NCBI RefSeq assembly: GCF_019565455.1
Contig: NZ_CP067377.1
Span: forward strand, 248,001-312,000
Source of the DNA: Flavobacterium oreochromis
GTDB taxonomy: Bacteria > Bacteroidota > Bacteroidia > Flavobacteriales > Flavobacteriaceae
Direction: 5' to 3'
Length of the DNA stretch: 64,000 nucleotides
The position numbers and the translations under genes were made by a program. Shown here piece by piece: positions 18,628 through 30,645 of this stretch (positions are counted from its first letter, which is position 1; every line of letters starts with the position of its first letter). Below the pieces are notes generated by a model. The model saw nothing but the letters and a program-made list of their open reading frames with translations. It was not told the origin of the DNA and did not search any database.

Positions 18628-20560
18628 CTAGTTTTCCAATTCTAACTGTACGTTTTCCCAATCTTCCATAAACTTATCTAGGTCCTTTTTCTTTTTTTCA
18701 TAGGCTGTAAAAAAGAAGTGTCTTGTGATAGTTTCTCATAATTTTCAGCTAGGGCTAAGTCATCTTTTTGAATTTGTTTTTCTAATTCTTGTATCTGACT
18801 TTCTATCTTTGATAATTTATTTTGCAATGCTTTTTTGGCTTTTTGTTCTTCATAACTCAAATTTTTAGGTTCAGATTTTAAATTTGATGGGGTATTATTT
18901 ATCCCTTCTTTTGAAATTTGAGTTGTATCTTTTTCTCTACCTCACGAAAGTTATCAACATTACGTTGTTCTAAGAAGAAATTAATATCTCCTAAATATTC
19001 TTTTATTTTTTGATCTTTAAACTCGTACACGGTATTAGCCATCCCTTGTAGAAAGTCACGATCATGGGAAACTAATAACAGTGTTCCTTCAAACTTTTGT
19101 AAGGCTGCTTTTAATACATTTTTAGATTTAATATCTAGGTGATTGGTCGGCTCATCCATTACTAGAACATTAAAAGGTTGTAATAATAATTTACAGAGAG
19201 CTAATCGATTTCTTTCACCTCCAGAAAGAACTTTAACCTTTTTTTCTACATCATCTCCTCGGAATAAAAAAGCACCTAACATATCTCGTACTTTAGAGCG
19301 ATTAGAATCAGTTGCAGCATCAATCATAGTATCTAAAAGAGTTTTGTCTCCATCTAAATATTCTGCTTGATTTTGTGCAAAATAGCCTAGTTGTACATTA
19401 TGTCCTAATTTTATAGCTCCTTCAAAAGAAAACTCATTGACAATAGCTTTTATAAAGGTAGATTTTCCTTGTCCATTTTGACCTACAAATGCAATTTTAC
19501 TACCTCGTTCAATGTTTAATGATATATCTTTTAAAATTGTTTTTTCCCCATATGATTTAGTTACGTTATCAGCTTCTACTACTACACGTCCTGGAACTAC
19601 TGAAATGGGAAATGAAATATTCATAACGGAATTATCATCTTCATCTACTTCAATACGTTCTACTTTATCTAATTTTTTTATGAGTGATTGTGCCATCGAT
19701 GATTTAGTGGCACTATATCTGAAACGATCAATTAGTTTTTGGGTTTCTTCAATTTTCTTTTGTTGATTTTTTTGAGTAGCTAACTGTTTTTCGCGGATCT
19801 CTTCTCTTAAAACTAAATACTCCGTATAGGGTTTGTTAAAATCATAGGCTTTACCTAGGGAAATTTCAATGGTTCGATTAGTCACATTGTCTAAAAACAT
19901 TTTATCATGTGATACAATAACAACGACTCCTGGAAATGTTTTTAAAAAACTTTCTAACCAAATGATACTTTCTATATCTAAATGGTTGGTAGGTTCATCT
20001 AACAGTAAAATATCATTCGTTTGCAGTAACAATTTTGCCAATTCTATACGCATGCGCCAACCTCCTGAAAAGGTATCTGTTTGACTATTAAAGTCCTCTC
20101 GTTTAAAGCCTAGTCCTAACAATACACGTTCTGCTTGCCCTACATAACTATAACCTCCTAAAATTTCATAACGATGTTGTAAATCACTGAGTTTTTCAAT
20201 TAACTCAGTATAGGATTGACTCTCATAATCTGTTCGTATGGTTAGTTCTTGATTAATTCTATCTATCTCAAATTCAGTCCGTTTTATATCTTCAAAGGCC
20301 ATATAGGCTTCTTCTAATACGGTTCTGCCTTTCACAAAGTCAATATCTTGACGTAAAAAACCAATTTGAATATCTTTTTCTGTGGCAATATCTCCTGAAT
20401 CAGGTTTAAAATCACCTGAAAGAATTTTCAAGAGAGTGGATTTCCCTGCTCCATTTTTTCCTACTAATCCGACGCGATCTCCGGCTCCTAATCTAAAGGT
20501 TATTTCTTCAAATAAAAAAGTCCCTCCAAAAGAAATTGATAAATTGTGAATATTTAGCAT
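18628..20560 (-). CDS. ABC-F family ATPase (two frameshifts near C-terminus)
   Basis: About 644 residues after repair. Two ABC ATPase domains without membrane segments: Walker A GLVGKNGAGKST and AFVGQNGQGKST, signature motifs FSGGWRMRIELAKLL and LSGGERNRLALCKLL, Walker B LLLDEPTNHLD and LVMDEPTNHLD, with a charged linker between (residues ~230-310). A C-terminal coiled coil (EEQKAKKALQNKLSKIE) follows. ABC-F proteins act on the ribosome. Breaks: T4 at 18909-18912 and A6 at 18709-18714; one base in each restores FQKEGINNT and SFFTAYEKKKKDLDKF. Which ABC-F subfamily cannot be said. Confidence 0.9.
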
Positions 20561-20601
20561 AAATTGTTAATTAAATTATATATTCAAAAGCGTAAAAAAA
20601 C

Positions 20602-20609
20602 TACCTTTG
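20602..20609 (+). promoter_or_regulatory. Possible -7 element of the DUF983 gene
   Basis: TACCTTTG fits TAnnTTTG and lies 18 bases before the ATG at 20628. No TTG was found at the right distance upstream. It argues against using the TTG at 20607 as the start codon. Confidence 0.4.
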
Positions 20610-20627
20610 AGAAAAAAATTTTTGCAA

Positions 20628-21020
20628 ATGTTAAAAAAAGGATTGAAAATCAATAGCATTTTAACAGGAAGTTGTCCTAAATGTCAACAAGAAAGCATGT
20701 ATAAATCAAGCAACCTGTTTAACCCAAAGTATACAATCAAAATGAATGAACATTGCTCTCACTGTGGATTACAGTACTCAATGGAACCTTCATTTTTTTA
20801 TGGTTCAATGTATGTCAGTTATGCCCTGGGCGTTGCATTTGGGGTTGCAGCATTTATTATTTGTTACGTTTTTTTAAAAACAAGCTTAAAAACGGCCTTT
20901 ATAGGCATTAGCTTAACGCTCGTTCTCTTTATGCCTGTTATCATGAGGCTTTCTCGAAACATTTGGATTAGCTTCTTTGTTTCCTATGATAAAAATTGGC
21001 AATTAAATTCAAAAAAATAA
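20628..21020 (+). CDS. DUF983 membrane protein
   Basis: 130 residues from ATG 20628. The N-terminal part has two CxxC pairs (GSCPKCQQ and EHCSHCGLQ) forming a probable zinc site, followed by two membrane helices (about 62-85 and 92-112). This is the DUF983 layout common in Bacteroidota. Function unknown. Divergent from the ABC-F gene and convergent with the Pel-like operon through a shared terminator. Confidence 0.8.
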   Translation: MLKKGLKINSILTGSCPKCQQESMYKSSNLFNPKYTIKMNEHCSHCGLQYSMEPSFFYGSMYVSYALGVAFGVAAFIICYVFLKTSLKTAFIGISLTLVLFMPVIMRLSRNIWISFFVSYDKNWQLNSKK

Positions 21021-21032
21021 ACGCTTATTAAT

Positions 21033-21062
21033 CGTTTGTTCACAGCAAGCTGTGAACAAACG
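21033..21062. terminator. Bidirectional terminator
   Basis: Perfect 13-bp stem CGTTTGTTCACAG (21033-21045 with 21050-21062) with a four-base loop, between DUF983 (+) and the last gene of the Pel-like operon (-). Confidence 0.75.
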
Positions 21063-21068
21063 GTTGAT

Positions 21069-24000
21069 TTAAAATAAATATTTATATCCCAATCCAAAAG
21101 TATTAAAGTTATATTTAGACTTAAAGTTCATATCAAGTGAAAATTTCAAATAACTATTTTTAAATACTTTATAATGAGAATTCATTCTAAAACTCATAAA
21201 ATTATCCTCAAAAGAATCAAAATAATAAGCTCCCGAAGCATATAATTTAAATTTAGAATAATCATCTCCTAGGTTTGCTTCTATACCTGCTCCTCCAAAA
21301 TATCTATTTTTAATTAAATAAACAGGGAGAACTTTTACTTTTTCGTCAATATTTGAAAATTGACAAAATCCTTCTAAATACGGAACTACTTTAAAATTTT
21401 TCTCTCGATTTGATGCTGATTTTAGTTTTGAACTTAAAGTAAAATTAACATTTGAAATATTTGGATAATAATCTGTTACAAAATAAGAATCTACCTCTAA
21501 AAACTTAAAATATTTATTATAGGCTCCATTCCATTGTAATTGGTATATATTATCTTTATATGCTTCCCAATAATTAGCTGGGAAATATTCTAGACTGGTA
21601 CTTACGTTGTATTTAGTTGTTATATAATTTGCCCCTGCTTTTGCATTATAATATAATTCCCCACTTAAATCTTTTTCTAATCCTAATCCATAAGTATAAA
21701 AAAACTTATCAATCTGATCAGGTTGCTTTCTTTTAAACTCATAAGCGAGTTCTAAAATGGTTGCTATTTTATTATCTGATGCTTGATCTACACTATATAA
21801 TTCTTTATGTTTAAGGAAGAAATCATGAGAGTTTCTTTGCTTATCAAAATGACCATACTTTAAATAATTTCTAAAATTTGTTTTCTTATTTATAAAATAA
21901 CTTAAACTTGAATTTGCATCTAAATAATCACCGTATAGATCTTTTATTTTCATTTCTATTTTTTCTCTATTGATAGCTGTAAAAATAGTAGGGTATTTAC
22001 GGATTAATTCTTCTTGTGTTTCAATATCAAAATAAACAATTTGTTGATTTAAATGTTCTTTTATTTCTTGAAATATTTTCTGATCTTTTATTTGTAATAG
22101 GACACCACATGCTTCATCATATTTACCTAGAACTTCATATATCTGAAACATTTTTTGCTTAATAGCTTCATCATTTGGATTTTCGCTTACATATTTACGG
22201 TAAAATTGTTCAAGTTCTACATATTGTCTTAACTCAAACATCCATGACAGACGAGTATCAGCTCCTATTAAAGGGGTAAATTCTGACCAATTAATAGCAT
22301 TTTGATAATCTTCATCTTCATTAACATAACTCCAACTAATATCTGAAACTAAATTTTCATTAAAATAAGATGTAGCTGGATCTAATGTTTTTAAATATTT
22401 AAAAGCTTCTTCTTTTGCATATACAAGAGCATGGTAAACATAAGCTTCTTGATTTTCGCAATTAGGTTCTAATTGAAATATTTTAAATAATACTTTTCTT
22501 ATTTCATCATGATCTTCAGAAGGTGTAATTATAGATAAGTAATCTTTTAACACTGATAATTTTTCATTATTCCATTGATATTGATTACATATCCATTTTG
22601 TATGTAATTCTTCTGAAGAATAACCTAATATGTTTGATAATTCAAATGAATAATTAACGTTATGTTTTGAAGGATATTTATCACAATGTTTTTCTAATAA
22701 TACCCAAACATCATCTCCTTTATTATCCCATGACATATAAGTAGCATATTTATTCCAAATAGCATAATTAATTTTAGGCTGACTCATCATTAAGGCTAAC
22801 AAATGTCTTTTTTCTTCTTCTATTTTTTTCAAATAATCTTCAGTAGTAAAACCACCTAGTTTACCTGCTAGAAAAAGCCCTCTGTTTTTTTCAAACAGTT
22901 TATATTCTTCTAGTATTTTATTAAAAATTAAATCATCTTCAATTATCTTTTTTTCAAGCGTAAAAGCTAATTTATTATTAGATTTGAGAGAAACTAATTT
23001 CCCTCCCATAAAATCAGCTATGTGATAATTCTTTGATTGGTTAACTAATTCTTCTTTATTTTTTTGACTCAAATCGTCAAAAAAGACTCCCCAAGTATTT
23101 CCTTTTTCATTAAAAAAATCTGTTTCTTCAGTAACAATATATTTTTCACCTATGATTGAATGACGGTATTTAGATCCTCTCCATTTCATAACGATAGGCG
23201 CAGCATCTTTTACTGTATAAAAATCACTTTGAGGATTTAAATCTTTAAATTCAGTTAAAAAATCATCAAAACAACTATAGAGCGTTTTCTTCCCTTTTTT
23301 CCAATTTAACCCGAGATCATTCCTTAATTCATAATGATATTTTTTCTTTTTCTTTTCTTTTGTATTACCTATTTGAAAAACATCATCTGGATGGACGAAA
23401 TGGGTCCAAACTCCTGTATACAAATAGGTAGAAAAAATATTATAATATTTTTCATCATTAAAATAAAAACCACTGGATATTCTAGGATAATCAAATAAAT
23501 CTTTATGACAGGGTTCAAAGTCAAATTCTCTATCTCCTCCTTCTTTTTTATCTCCTAAATACAAACTTGAGAAATATTTTAGAGAGGGCATTCCTTTTTT
23601 TAATTCTACTATTCCATAAGCATCTATATAATTCGAAGGAGGTACATATGTAACTGGAAAATCTCCAAAATTATTAACTAGCCATTTTTTCTTAGTAGCT
23701 TTTAATGAAAAAAATATATCTTCTGGATCTTCCCACTCTTCTTTTAATAATGAAACGTGGTTATAACCATGAAATCCTAATTCATGATTACCGTTAAGCA
23801 AATCATGTGTTAAGTAATTAGAAGTTCCTTTTTAGTTTCTCCTTTTCCTTGCATTTTGGCAAAGTCCCATTGTTTAAATGAAAAGGGGCATGCCGAATAT
23901 CGTCATAATCAAAGGCAAGTAATGCGGTATATTTTATACCGTATTTATCGGCTATTTTTTTCATATCAGGCCACCATTTTTTATATACGAACTCATTCAT

Positions 24001-24891
24001 AGTTAAGTTGTACTCTGTTTTGATAGGCTCTTGTTTGACATCATACAACGGAGAAGGAAAGTCATCTAAAAATACGGTACTTGTATTAGCCAAAGGATAT
24101 GGGATACCCGACAATCCTTTTAATAAAAAAGTAAACAACAATCCTCTATCTCGTTTTTCAAACATTTTAGAAGTATTGCAACAAATTACTTTACCAAAAC
24201 CTATATTATTTTCCAATAGTATAGGCATAGTCATCTGGCTATCAGACCATATGGTAACTCTTAAATCAGACTTAAAATTAGATTTAGCGAAAGCAAAATG
24301 TTTAGTATCACTATAAAGATTAATTTGTCTTTTACCTCCCAAAGGAGAGGCATTTATAGACATTCCTTTAGTCTCAATATCATAGCTCAAATCCGAATCA
24401 TAACGCATTCCCCAAAAATACATAAAACGTTGATCTTCTCCTATATTAGGAAAGATCAGGGTTCCTCCCGCACTAACAAATTTTAATAAGACAGGTATAG
24501 TTTGATTACTTAATCTTTTTGTATCATTAATAACTAATACTCTAGCTGAATTTTCAATTTTTAACTGTTCATTGAACCTATCTACTATTTTAAAATTAAA
24601 AGGTATTTTTGTATAATCACATAATTTTCTAAAATGTTCATAATAGGTCATAGAGAGATCATCTTTTGAATCTAATATATACTCTACGACGGGCTTTCTA
24701 CTCAAGCTTGATGATTCATATGCTGATAATAAATCTTGCTGCTGTCTATTTCTTAAATAATCATTTTTTAATCTATAAAGAGAATCTACACTATTACAAT
24801 TAAACAATATGGAAGAGAATAAACAAAACATCAAAATTTTAAAAAACCATATTGGAAATTTGACTTGAAAACGGTTTATTGATGATTTCAT
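21069..24891 (-). CDS. DUF2194 deacetylase-like/TPR/outer-membrane barrel fusion (frameshifted), Pel-like locus
   Basis: About 1275 residues after repair, the last gene of the Pel-like operon. N-terminus: lipoprotein-like signal (SSILFNCNSVDS). Residues ~50-600: DUF2194 region, with a Rossmann-like start, then polysaccharide-deacetylase-like motifs TVFLDDFPSP and HELGFHGYNH, and a later WTHFVHPDD. Residues ~620-1000: alpha-helical TPR-like repeats (YRKYVSENPNDEAIKQKMF; LGKYDEACGVL). The last ~250 residues are alternating amphipathic strands ending GLGYKYLF with a C-terminal Phe, as in outer-membrane barrels. In the Pel system the deacetylase (PelA) and the TPR-barrel export pore (PelB) are separate, so this looks like a fusion of both roles. 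Frame breaks near 23829-23833 and 23854-23857. Confidence 0.75.
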
Positions 24892-26779
24892 ATACCTTTA
24901 ATTGATTGCTATCAAATATTTTTTTAATTTTTCTACCTCTTAATCTTAAACGTTTTAACCTATCTAATAATTTAACATTTAATTCTTTATACTCAACACT
25001 TTCGTATTTAAACACAAACACACTAGAGGGCAAAATAAATTCGGGATGTTTAATTAAGAATTTATTTCTTTTTATATTTTTAGCATAAATATAATCTACT
25101 TTAAGATAACGCGAACCTAAAAAATCGTCATAAGTTAAAAAATAACGTCTTCCACTACTTAAGTTAAAATATTCATTTTTATTAACTACTGCATAGGTTC
25201 TATCTAAATAATTTCTTAAAATCTCTTCGTTAACTGCTAGAATATTCTGGTGTAATTTTTTAGTCTCATTCATAGGTAAAAACAAAACATTCTTTTGTAA
25301 ATAAGCAAAAATGAATATTGAAAAAAGCACAACAAAACCTCCTTGGTATATGTGGTATCTATTTTTTGAAAATAATTTAATAAAATCTAATACAATAGCT
25401 ATGTTTATACCCATTAAAATTGGTATAAAAACAGATAAAACTTTAAATAACAAATCTTTATCTATCCATTCATTATCTACTTGAGTTAACAAATAAATAG
25501 CTGTTACAAACAAAAAGACTAATACTTTTTTTCTCCATCCTTTTTTAAAAAAATAGCAGATAATAAATTTAATATAAAGCCTATTATAAATATAATCTGA
25601 TAATAAAATATTAATCTATCTACTTCTATTCTTATAAAAGGATTTGAAAATGATAATTCTACATCTATTAAAGTTCTTCTCAAAATATCATTAAACCTTT
25701 CTTGATGCGTAATCAGAAAAGAACTATAAATAGAAATAATAATAATCAATGAAAGAATATACATTTGAAGTACTACTGATGATTTATTCTTTTTAAAATA
25801 TACGATTACTAAAAAAACTACTAAAAAGGCAATAAAAAAGAAAAGCATATAAGTCTAGAAGTCCTATAGCAATAAAGGCTATTAAAAACTTAAAATATTG
25901 TTCATACTTTGTATATGGTAACATTTTTAATTTAGTCATATAAATAACTAATGGCAAAATCAATGTAAAAGATAGTAAAAGAGAACAACTCTGATAAAAG
26001 TTTGTAATATCAGAAGGTAAAAATGTGAATCCTAGAATATAATAAACTGTTACAAATATTGGAATAATAATCATTGATTTTGTTATTTTTTGAATAAACC
26101 AAAACACCACAATTGTCATTGACAATAATTGAAATATAGAATATATGTATATACTTATTTCTAATGAAGAGTTTGTTATATGAGAAAGAAAACTAACAAA
26201 AGCATATACCCCTTCTGGGTTAATTTCTTCAGTAAACCATTTAGATCCATCTTTTGCTTTTATTTTTTCAAGTGTATCAAACCAATTACTTGAAAAGAGA
26301 TAATGGTCAAATTTTATAAAATAAAAAGATATAAGACAAATTGAAAATAACAAAAACAAGAGAGAGGAGATAATATATACATTTCTCCTTTCTATCTGTA
26401 GATGCGCATTTGAAAAAACAACTTTCCAGTTAAACTGGTTACTTTCTACTTTTTTCAAAACTAAAAGCAATCGTCGTTTGAATTTATTAGCGATAATACT
26501 TGGTAACTTTATAGGATTTACAATACGTAAATAGTCACATAGTCCAACAACTACGAGTAAGCCTGTAACAACTAGTCCATCATATATTTCTAAGTTAATC
26601 GTTATAAATAAAATTACAATGAGTAAACTTAGATACTCAAAATATTTTCTAATAATACAGTCTAATAAAAAATTAAAATCACGACGCAATAACACGTATT
26701 TACGTGTTGTGAATAAAATAATTAAGACAATGATTAAAATTTTTAGTATTCCTACCCCTATAGCTGTGTAAACATTCAT
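24839..26779 (-). CDS. Large polytopic membrane protein of the Pel-like locus (two frameshifts)
   Basis: About 647 residues after repair. At least ten hydrophobic segments spread over residues 1-500, with a C-terminal soluble domain (~510-647) rich in Lys/Arg/Tyr. A conserved-looking loop reads KAKDGSKWFTEEINPEGVYAF near residue 180. This could belong to a GT-C type glycosyltransferase or be a structural PelE/PelD substitute; no family is recognised with confidence. It overlaps the following DUF2194 gene by 53 bp. Breaks at T6 25551-25556 and A6 25834-25839 are repaired by one base each (FLKKGWRKKVLVF; LYAFLFFIAFLV). Confidence 0.6.
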
Positions 26780-26838
26780 ACTAATCTTTTATTTTTTGCA
26801 AGGAAATTTCCGATATACTGTAAGTCATATTTTGCGAT

Positions 26839-27564
26839 TTAATTCTTTTTCTTATTTTTTTTTATCTGACCTTCATCAACAGCATATTCTAGTAATAACG
26901 GTTTTATTTTATATCTATTAATTGCTTGTTTTAGACTACCTAAACGCTCTGAAAAACTTTCGTTATTTCTTATTAAGTATTTTTTTTCTTTAAAATCATA
27001 GTCTGTATACACTGATTCTATGAGAACGTAATCAATTTGACGATATAATACTCTTACTAAATCTAGACCTGCATTTTGGACTAAAACTTTGGTTGGATAT
27101 TCTCTTTTGATATCCTTTATAAATGCGACTAAATCATCCTGTAAATTACGTTGTACACCATATTCAGTATAATTATCTATATTATCTAAAAAAAGACCAT
27201 CATATCCCATATAAAAAATATTTTGTATTCGGCTTTTTAATACTTTTTGGATTTTTGACGAACCAATATCTAAATAATAACTATTCCAATCTGTATTTTT
27301 CTCACTTACAACACTTTTTAATAATTTATAATCTTTAGCATCTTCATTAATTTCACCTAAACTTATGTAAGCAATAACTTTTTTATTGTGTCTCTTTAAA
27401 TATGAGACTTCATTGTATGTAAAATGAGCTGATTCTACAATTAATAGATCATAACCAGAAACCTTTGTTACATCAAATTTACCATAACAAACTAAAAATT
27501 TGGTCTTTGAATGAGCATTCAAAGAAAAACAAAGAAACAACATAATGAGTTTAAAATGACGCAT
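26839..27564 (-). CDS. PelA-type GH114 endo-alpha-1,4-polygalactosaminidase-like hydrolase
   Basis: 241 residues: signal peptide (MRHFKLIMLFLCFSLNAHS) then one TIM-barrel GH114 domain. Family motifs: LIVESAHF, KKVIAYISLGEIN (acidic residue of the active site), MGYDGLFLDNIDNY (second acidic cluster) and VLVQNAGLD. In Pseudomonas this hydrolase is the N-terminal domain of PelA and cuts Pel; here it stands alone while the deacetylase is in another gene. It overlaps pelG by 14 bp. The C-terminus is Lys/Asn-rich (KKNKKKN) and may be a further small frame error. Confidence 0.8.
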   Translation of the reverse strand: MRHFKLIMLFLCFSLNAHSKTKFLVCYGKFDVTKVSGYDLLIVESAHFTYNEVSYLKRHNKKVIAYISLGEINEDAKDYKLLKSVVSEKNTDWNSYYLDIGSSKIQKVLKSRIQNIFYMGYDGLFLDNIDNYTEYGVQRNLQDDLVAFIKDIKREYPTKVLVQNAGLDLVRVLYRQIDYVLIESVYTDYDFKEKKYLIRNNESFSERLGSLKQAINRYKIKPLLLEYAVDEGQIKKNKKKN

Positions 27565-29141
27565 AATAATAATAATCCATTTTTTTAAAAAAATTATACA
27601 AATGATAGGACGTAAATAACATAAAAAATAAATTGCCCATTAAAAATCCTACAACACTCAGATCATAAGAAAAAAACCTACTAAAAAACAATCCAAAAAC
27701 CATATTAATTACAAAAGAATATAAAATACTTTTGAGAGGAATTTGAGGTTGTCCTAAAGTAAAAAAATGTAAAACATTTAATACAGAACAAGAAAAGAAA
27801 AAATATCCTAAAGAACCTATTATACAAACTTGTTTATTTATACTATTCAATTTTATTTCAAAAAAAGCATCATACCCATGAGGTGAATATAATATAAATA
27901 ATTCTATTATAAAAGCGACACAACTTGTCAAGACGAGTAACAAAAAGTTACCTAAATAAGTATCAATAAAGCCTTTACCATAATTTTGTATAGTATCTAA
28001 GGTAACTTCTGACTGTAATCTATCTAATAATTTAGCAAATCTAACAATCCCAAATTCAAAAACACCAGCAACTAAAAGATAGGTAAGTAACGCTATATCC
28101 ATTCCTATTTCATAGTCTTTCTCAAAAAAAATGAAATATAAAAATCGTTCTTTTTCATGTACTGACCAAGCTATAATTCGATCTAAAAAGACATATAAGA
28201 AAAACAACATACCATAAAAGAAATACATGTAATTATTATAAATAATAAATTCACTTTTTACTTCTTTCGTAGAATAACTAGGATCAAAAGCGTTATGCTT
28301 TTTAAAAAACCGAATTAAATATAGCCATAAAATTACTACAACAAGTCCTAATCCAATCCAATGAGTAAAATAAATATACAATGGTGTAAAGACTTTTAGT
28401 CCTAATGAAAAAGCAGAACCTACTATAATAACGATTGGAATTACAATTCGTTCTTTAAACACATATAAAGGAGCTATCATAAGTAACATACCTCCTATAA
28501 AAATAGAATATATCCCACTCAGAATAGCCATTTCAAAGGCAAAAAATTCTAACAAAAGGAAGATAAAACAAATATAGCGTTTACAAAAAACAATAATTTA
28601 AACCCTGTTTTCATTAAATATACAGTAGTTTGAAAAACCATTTTATTGTTTTTATGATTCCAATAAAAAGAAATTTGTTTACTGATTACAGTTACAACTC
28701 CCCCTGTTAGCACCAAACTGGAAATAACTCCTATAACTACCGAAGTAGATTGTAAAATATTAAAATCAGAATAGACCCACAATGAATAACCAAAAACTAC
28801 AACACAAAAAACTTGAAAGAAAATAGGGAAAACATAGAATATACCTATTAAATAATCTTTAAAAAAATCTTTGACTTCTTCTTTTGATAACTTAATTAAA
28901 ATTGATTCTTTTTTTCAACCAAAACTTTATCACTGTATCTTTTTAATAGTTTTTTATATACTACTTGTGAAAGATTAGCTATTGATGGAAAACCATAGTC
29001 ATTCTGCACGTCAATTTCACGAATCCCAAAAGATTCTATTATTGCCTGCGTAACGTTTACACTCATAGGTTTCCCCACTCGCTTTTGAACTAAAAAAACA
29101 AGTTGTTCTACTTTATCATTTTTTAATTCTACCTCTATCAT
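27551..29141 (-). CDS. pelG: PelG-like polysaccharide transporter (two frameshifts)
   Basis: About 531 residues after repair; Pseudomonas PelG is ~456. Residues 1-~85 are a soluble N-terminal extension (MIEVELKNDKVEQLVFLVQ...), then about twelve hydrophobic segments of the Wzx/MATE-like fold. WSVHEKERFLYFIFF in a loop near residue 315 resembles the PelG family. PelG works with the cytosolic glycosyltransferase PelF to move the polymer across the inner membrane. Breaks at T7 28909-28915 and A4 28555-28558; one base each restores VEKKESILIKLSKEE and LSSFLLEFFAFEM. The ATG overlaps the pelF stop by 4 bp, so they are translationally coupled. Confidence 0.75.
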
Positions 29142-30621
29142 TTTTTCATATCTAATAGTTCTTGATATATTTCTTCGTACTGATCAATAAACTTATCTAT
29201 TGTAAAATAATCTTCTACTCTCTTTCTACAAGCAATCTTCATATTTTCTCTTAAAGGATGATCTTGTAGCAACTTTAATACAGCTCTTCCTATATCTTCT
29301 GGATCTTTAGGCTTACATAATATACCACATTCTTCATTTAGGGCTTCTGCTACACCACCTACATCAGTAGATACAACAGGTATGCCACAACTCATAGATT
29401 CAATAATAGTATAGGGGAATCCTTCTGATATAGAAGTCAAAATAGATATATCCCCTTCGCAAAATACAGCTTCTGGTTTAGGATTAGGTCCTAAAAAGAA
29501 AAAGTTTTTTTCTAGCCCTAATTCTTCAATTAGTTTTAAACATTTTGACGTATATTCTGGAACTGCATCATTTTCTCCATGCACTCTATATTGTACATTT
29601 GGCAATACGTCTGCTACTACTCTACAGGATTTAATCATTGTCAAAATATCTTTTAACTCAAAAATCCTGGCCATAGCAACTACGGTTGGGATATCTTTAA
29701 ATTCCTTTGGTTTTTCTAGAGGTTTGAAACGTAAATGATCAATTCCATTATAAACTACTCTTAATTTATCTTGTTCAGCACCATACATTAACTCCCATTT
29801 AAAGTTAAATTTATTAACTGACATGATAATATCAGATTGATGATAAGAAGCTCTAGCAGAACACTCTGATAAACGGATTAAAAAATCTTTCAAAAAATAA
29901 GAACTTTCTGACTGGCTAATGGCTAAAATTCTTTCACGTATATATACTCCATGCTCTGTTAATAAAATTGGTGTACCATAAAGATATTTTTGTACTATGG
30001 CTGGCAAAACTATAAAACTAGAAATAGTTAAATGAATAATATCTGTTTCTGGAAAATCAATAGAAATAGGTAATAAAAAATGATAGATCCAACGCATTGC
30101 ATATGTTAAATCTAGGAGTGAGATCTCTTTTATCCCATAATATTCTGTATAGGTCACTACTTCTTGCTTGAAAGTGTCCCATATTTTTTCATTTTTAAAT
30201 ACCAGTTTATAATCATTATCTTGAAAAAAATACCACATTCCGATAAAAACTTCGATCAATTCATTTGCATCAATATGCTCAGAATAGATACATGCCAAAA
30301 GTCTTTTAAAAAGAGGAATAAATTTAATTTCAAGATCTTCTAAGAAGAGATATTCTTTTTTAGAATAAAATCATAATATGTATCTTCAAACCGAATAACT
30401 TCTTTTGGTTCAAGTGCATACCAAATGGGAACTTGAACAACTTCTAAAATTGACTCATTTAATACATATTTAGGCTTAGTTTCGTAGAAAGCATTTACGG
30501 AATAAATCTTAAAATTAAATTTATTGATTTTATTACATAATATATGCGCCCAAGTTGACACACCTCCTCCATGAAAAGGATAAGTTCCTTCTAAAGCCAT
30601 AAGGATACTCGGTTTGGACAT
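29138..30621 (-). CDS. pelF: PelF-like GT4-family glycosyltransferase (frameshift)
   Basis: About 495 residues after repair, matching PelF (~507). The N-terminus has the PelF signature LEGTYPFHGGGVSTWAH. The C-terminal GT-B half has VAMARIFELKD and the donor-site EGFPYTIIESMSCGIPVV with the E-x7-E motif. PelF is the cytosolic UDP-sugar-dependent polymerase of the Pel system. The frame breaks in the T6 run 30356-30361; one added base gives ILKKEYLFLEDLEIKF. First gene of the Pel-like set, 24 bp after the FAD oxidoreductase. Confidence 0.85.
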
Positions 30622-30645
30622 AAAAAAGTTTAGTTTGTTTTCAGG

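Noticed and set aside
20607..20627. TTG start seven codons upstream for the DUF983 gene
   Set aside because: The TTG lies inside a TAnnTTTG box (TACCTTTG), and the ATG at 20628 fits DUF983 length.
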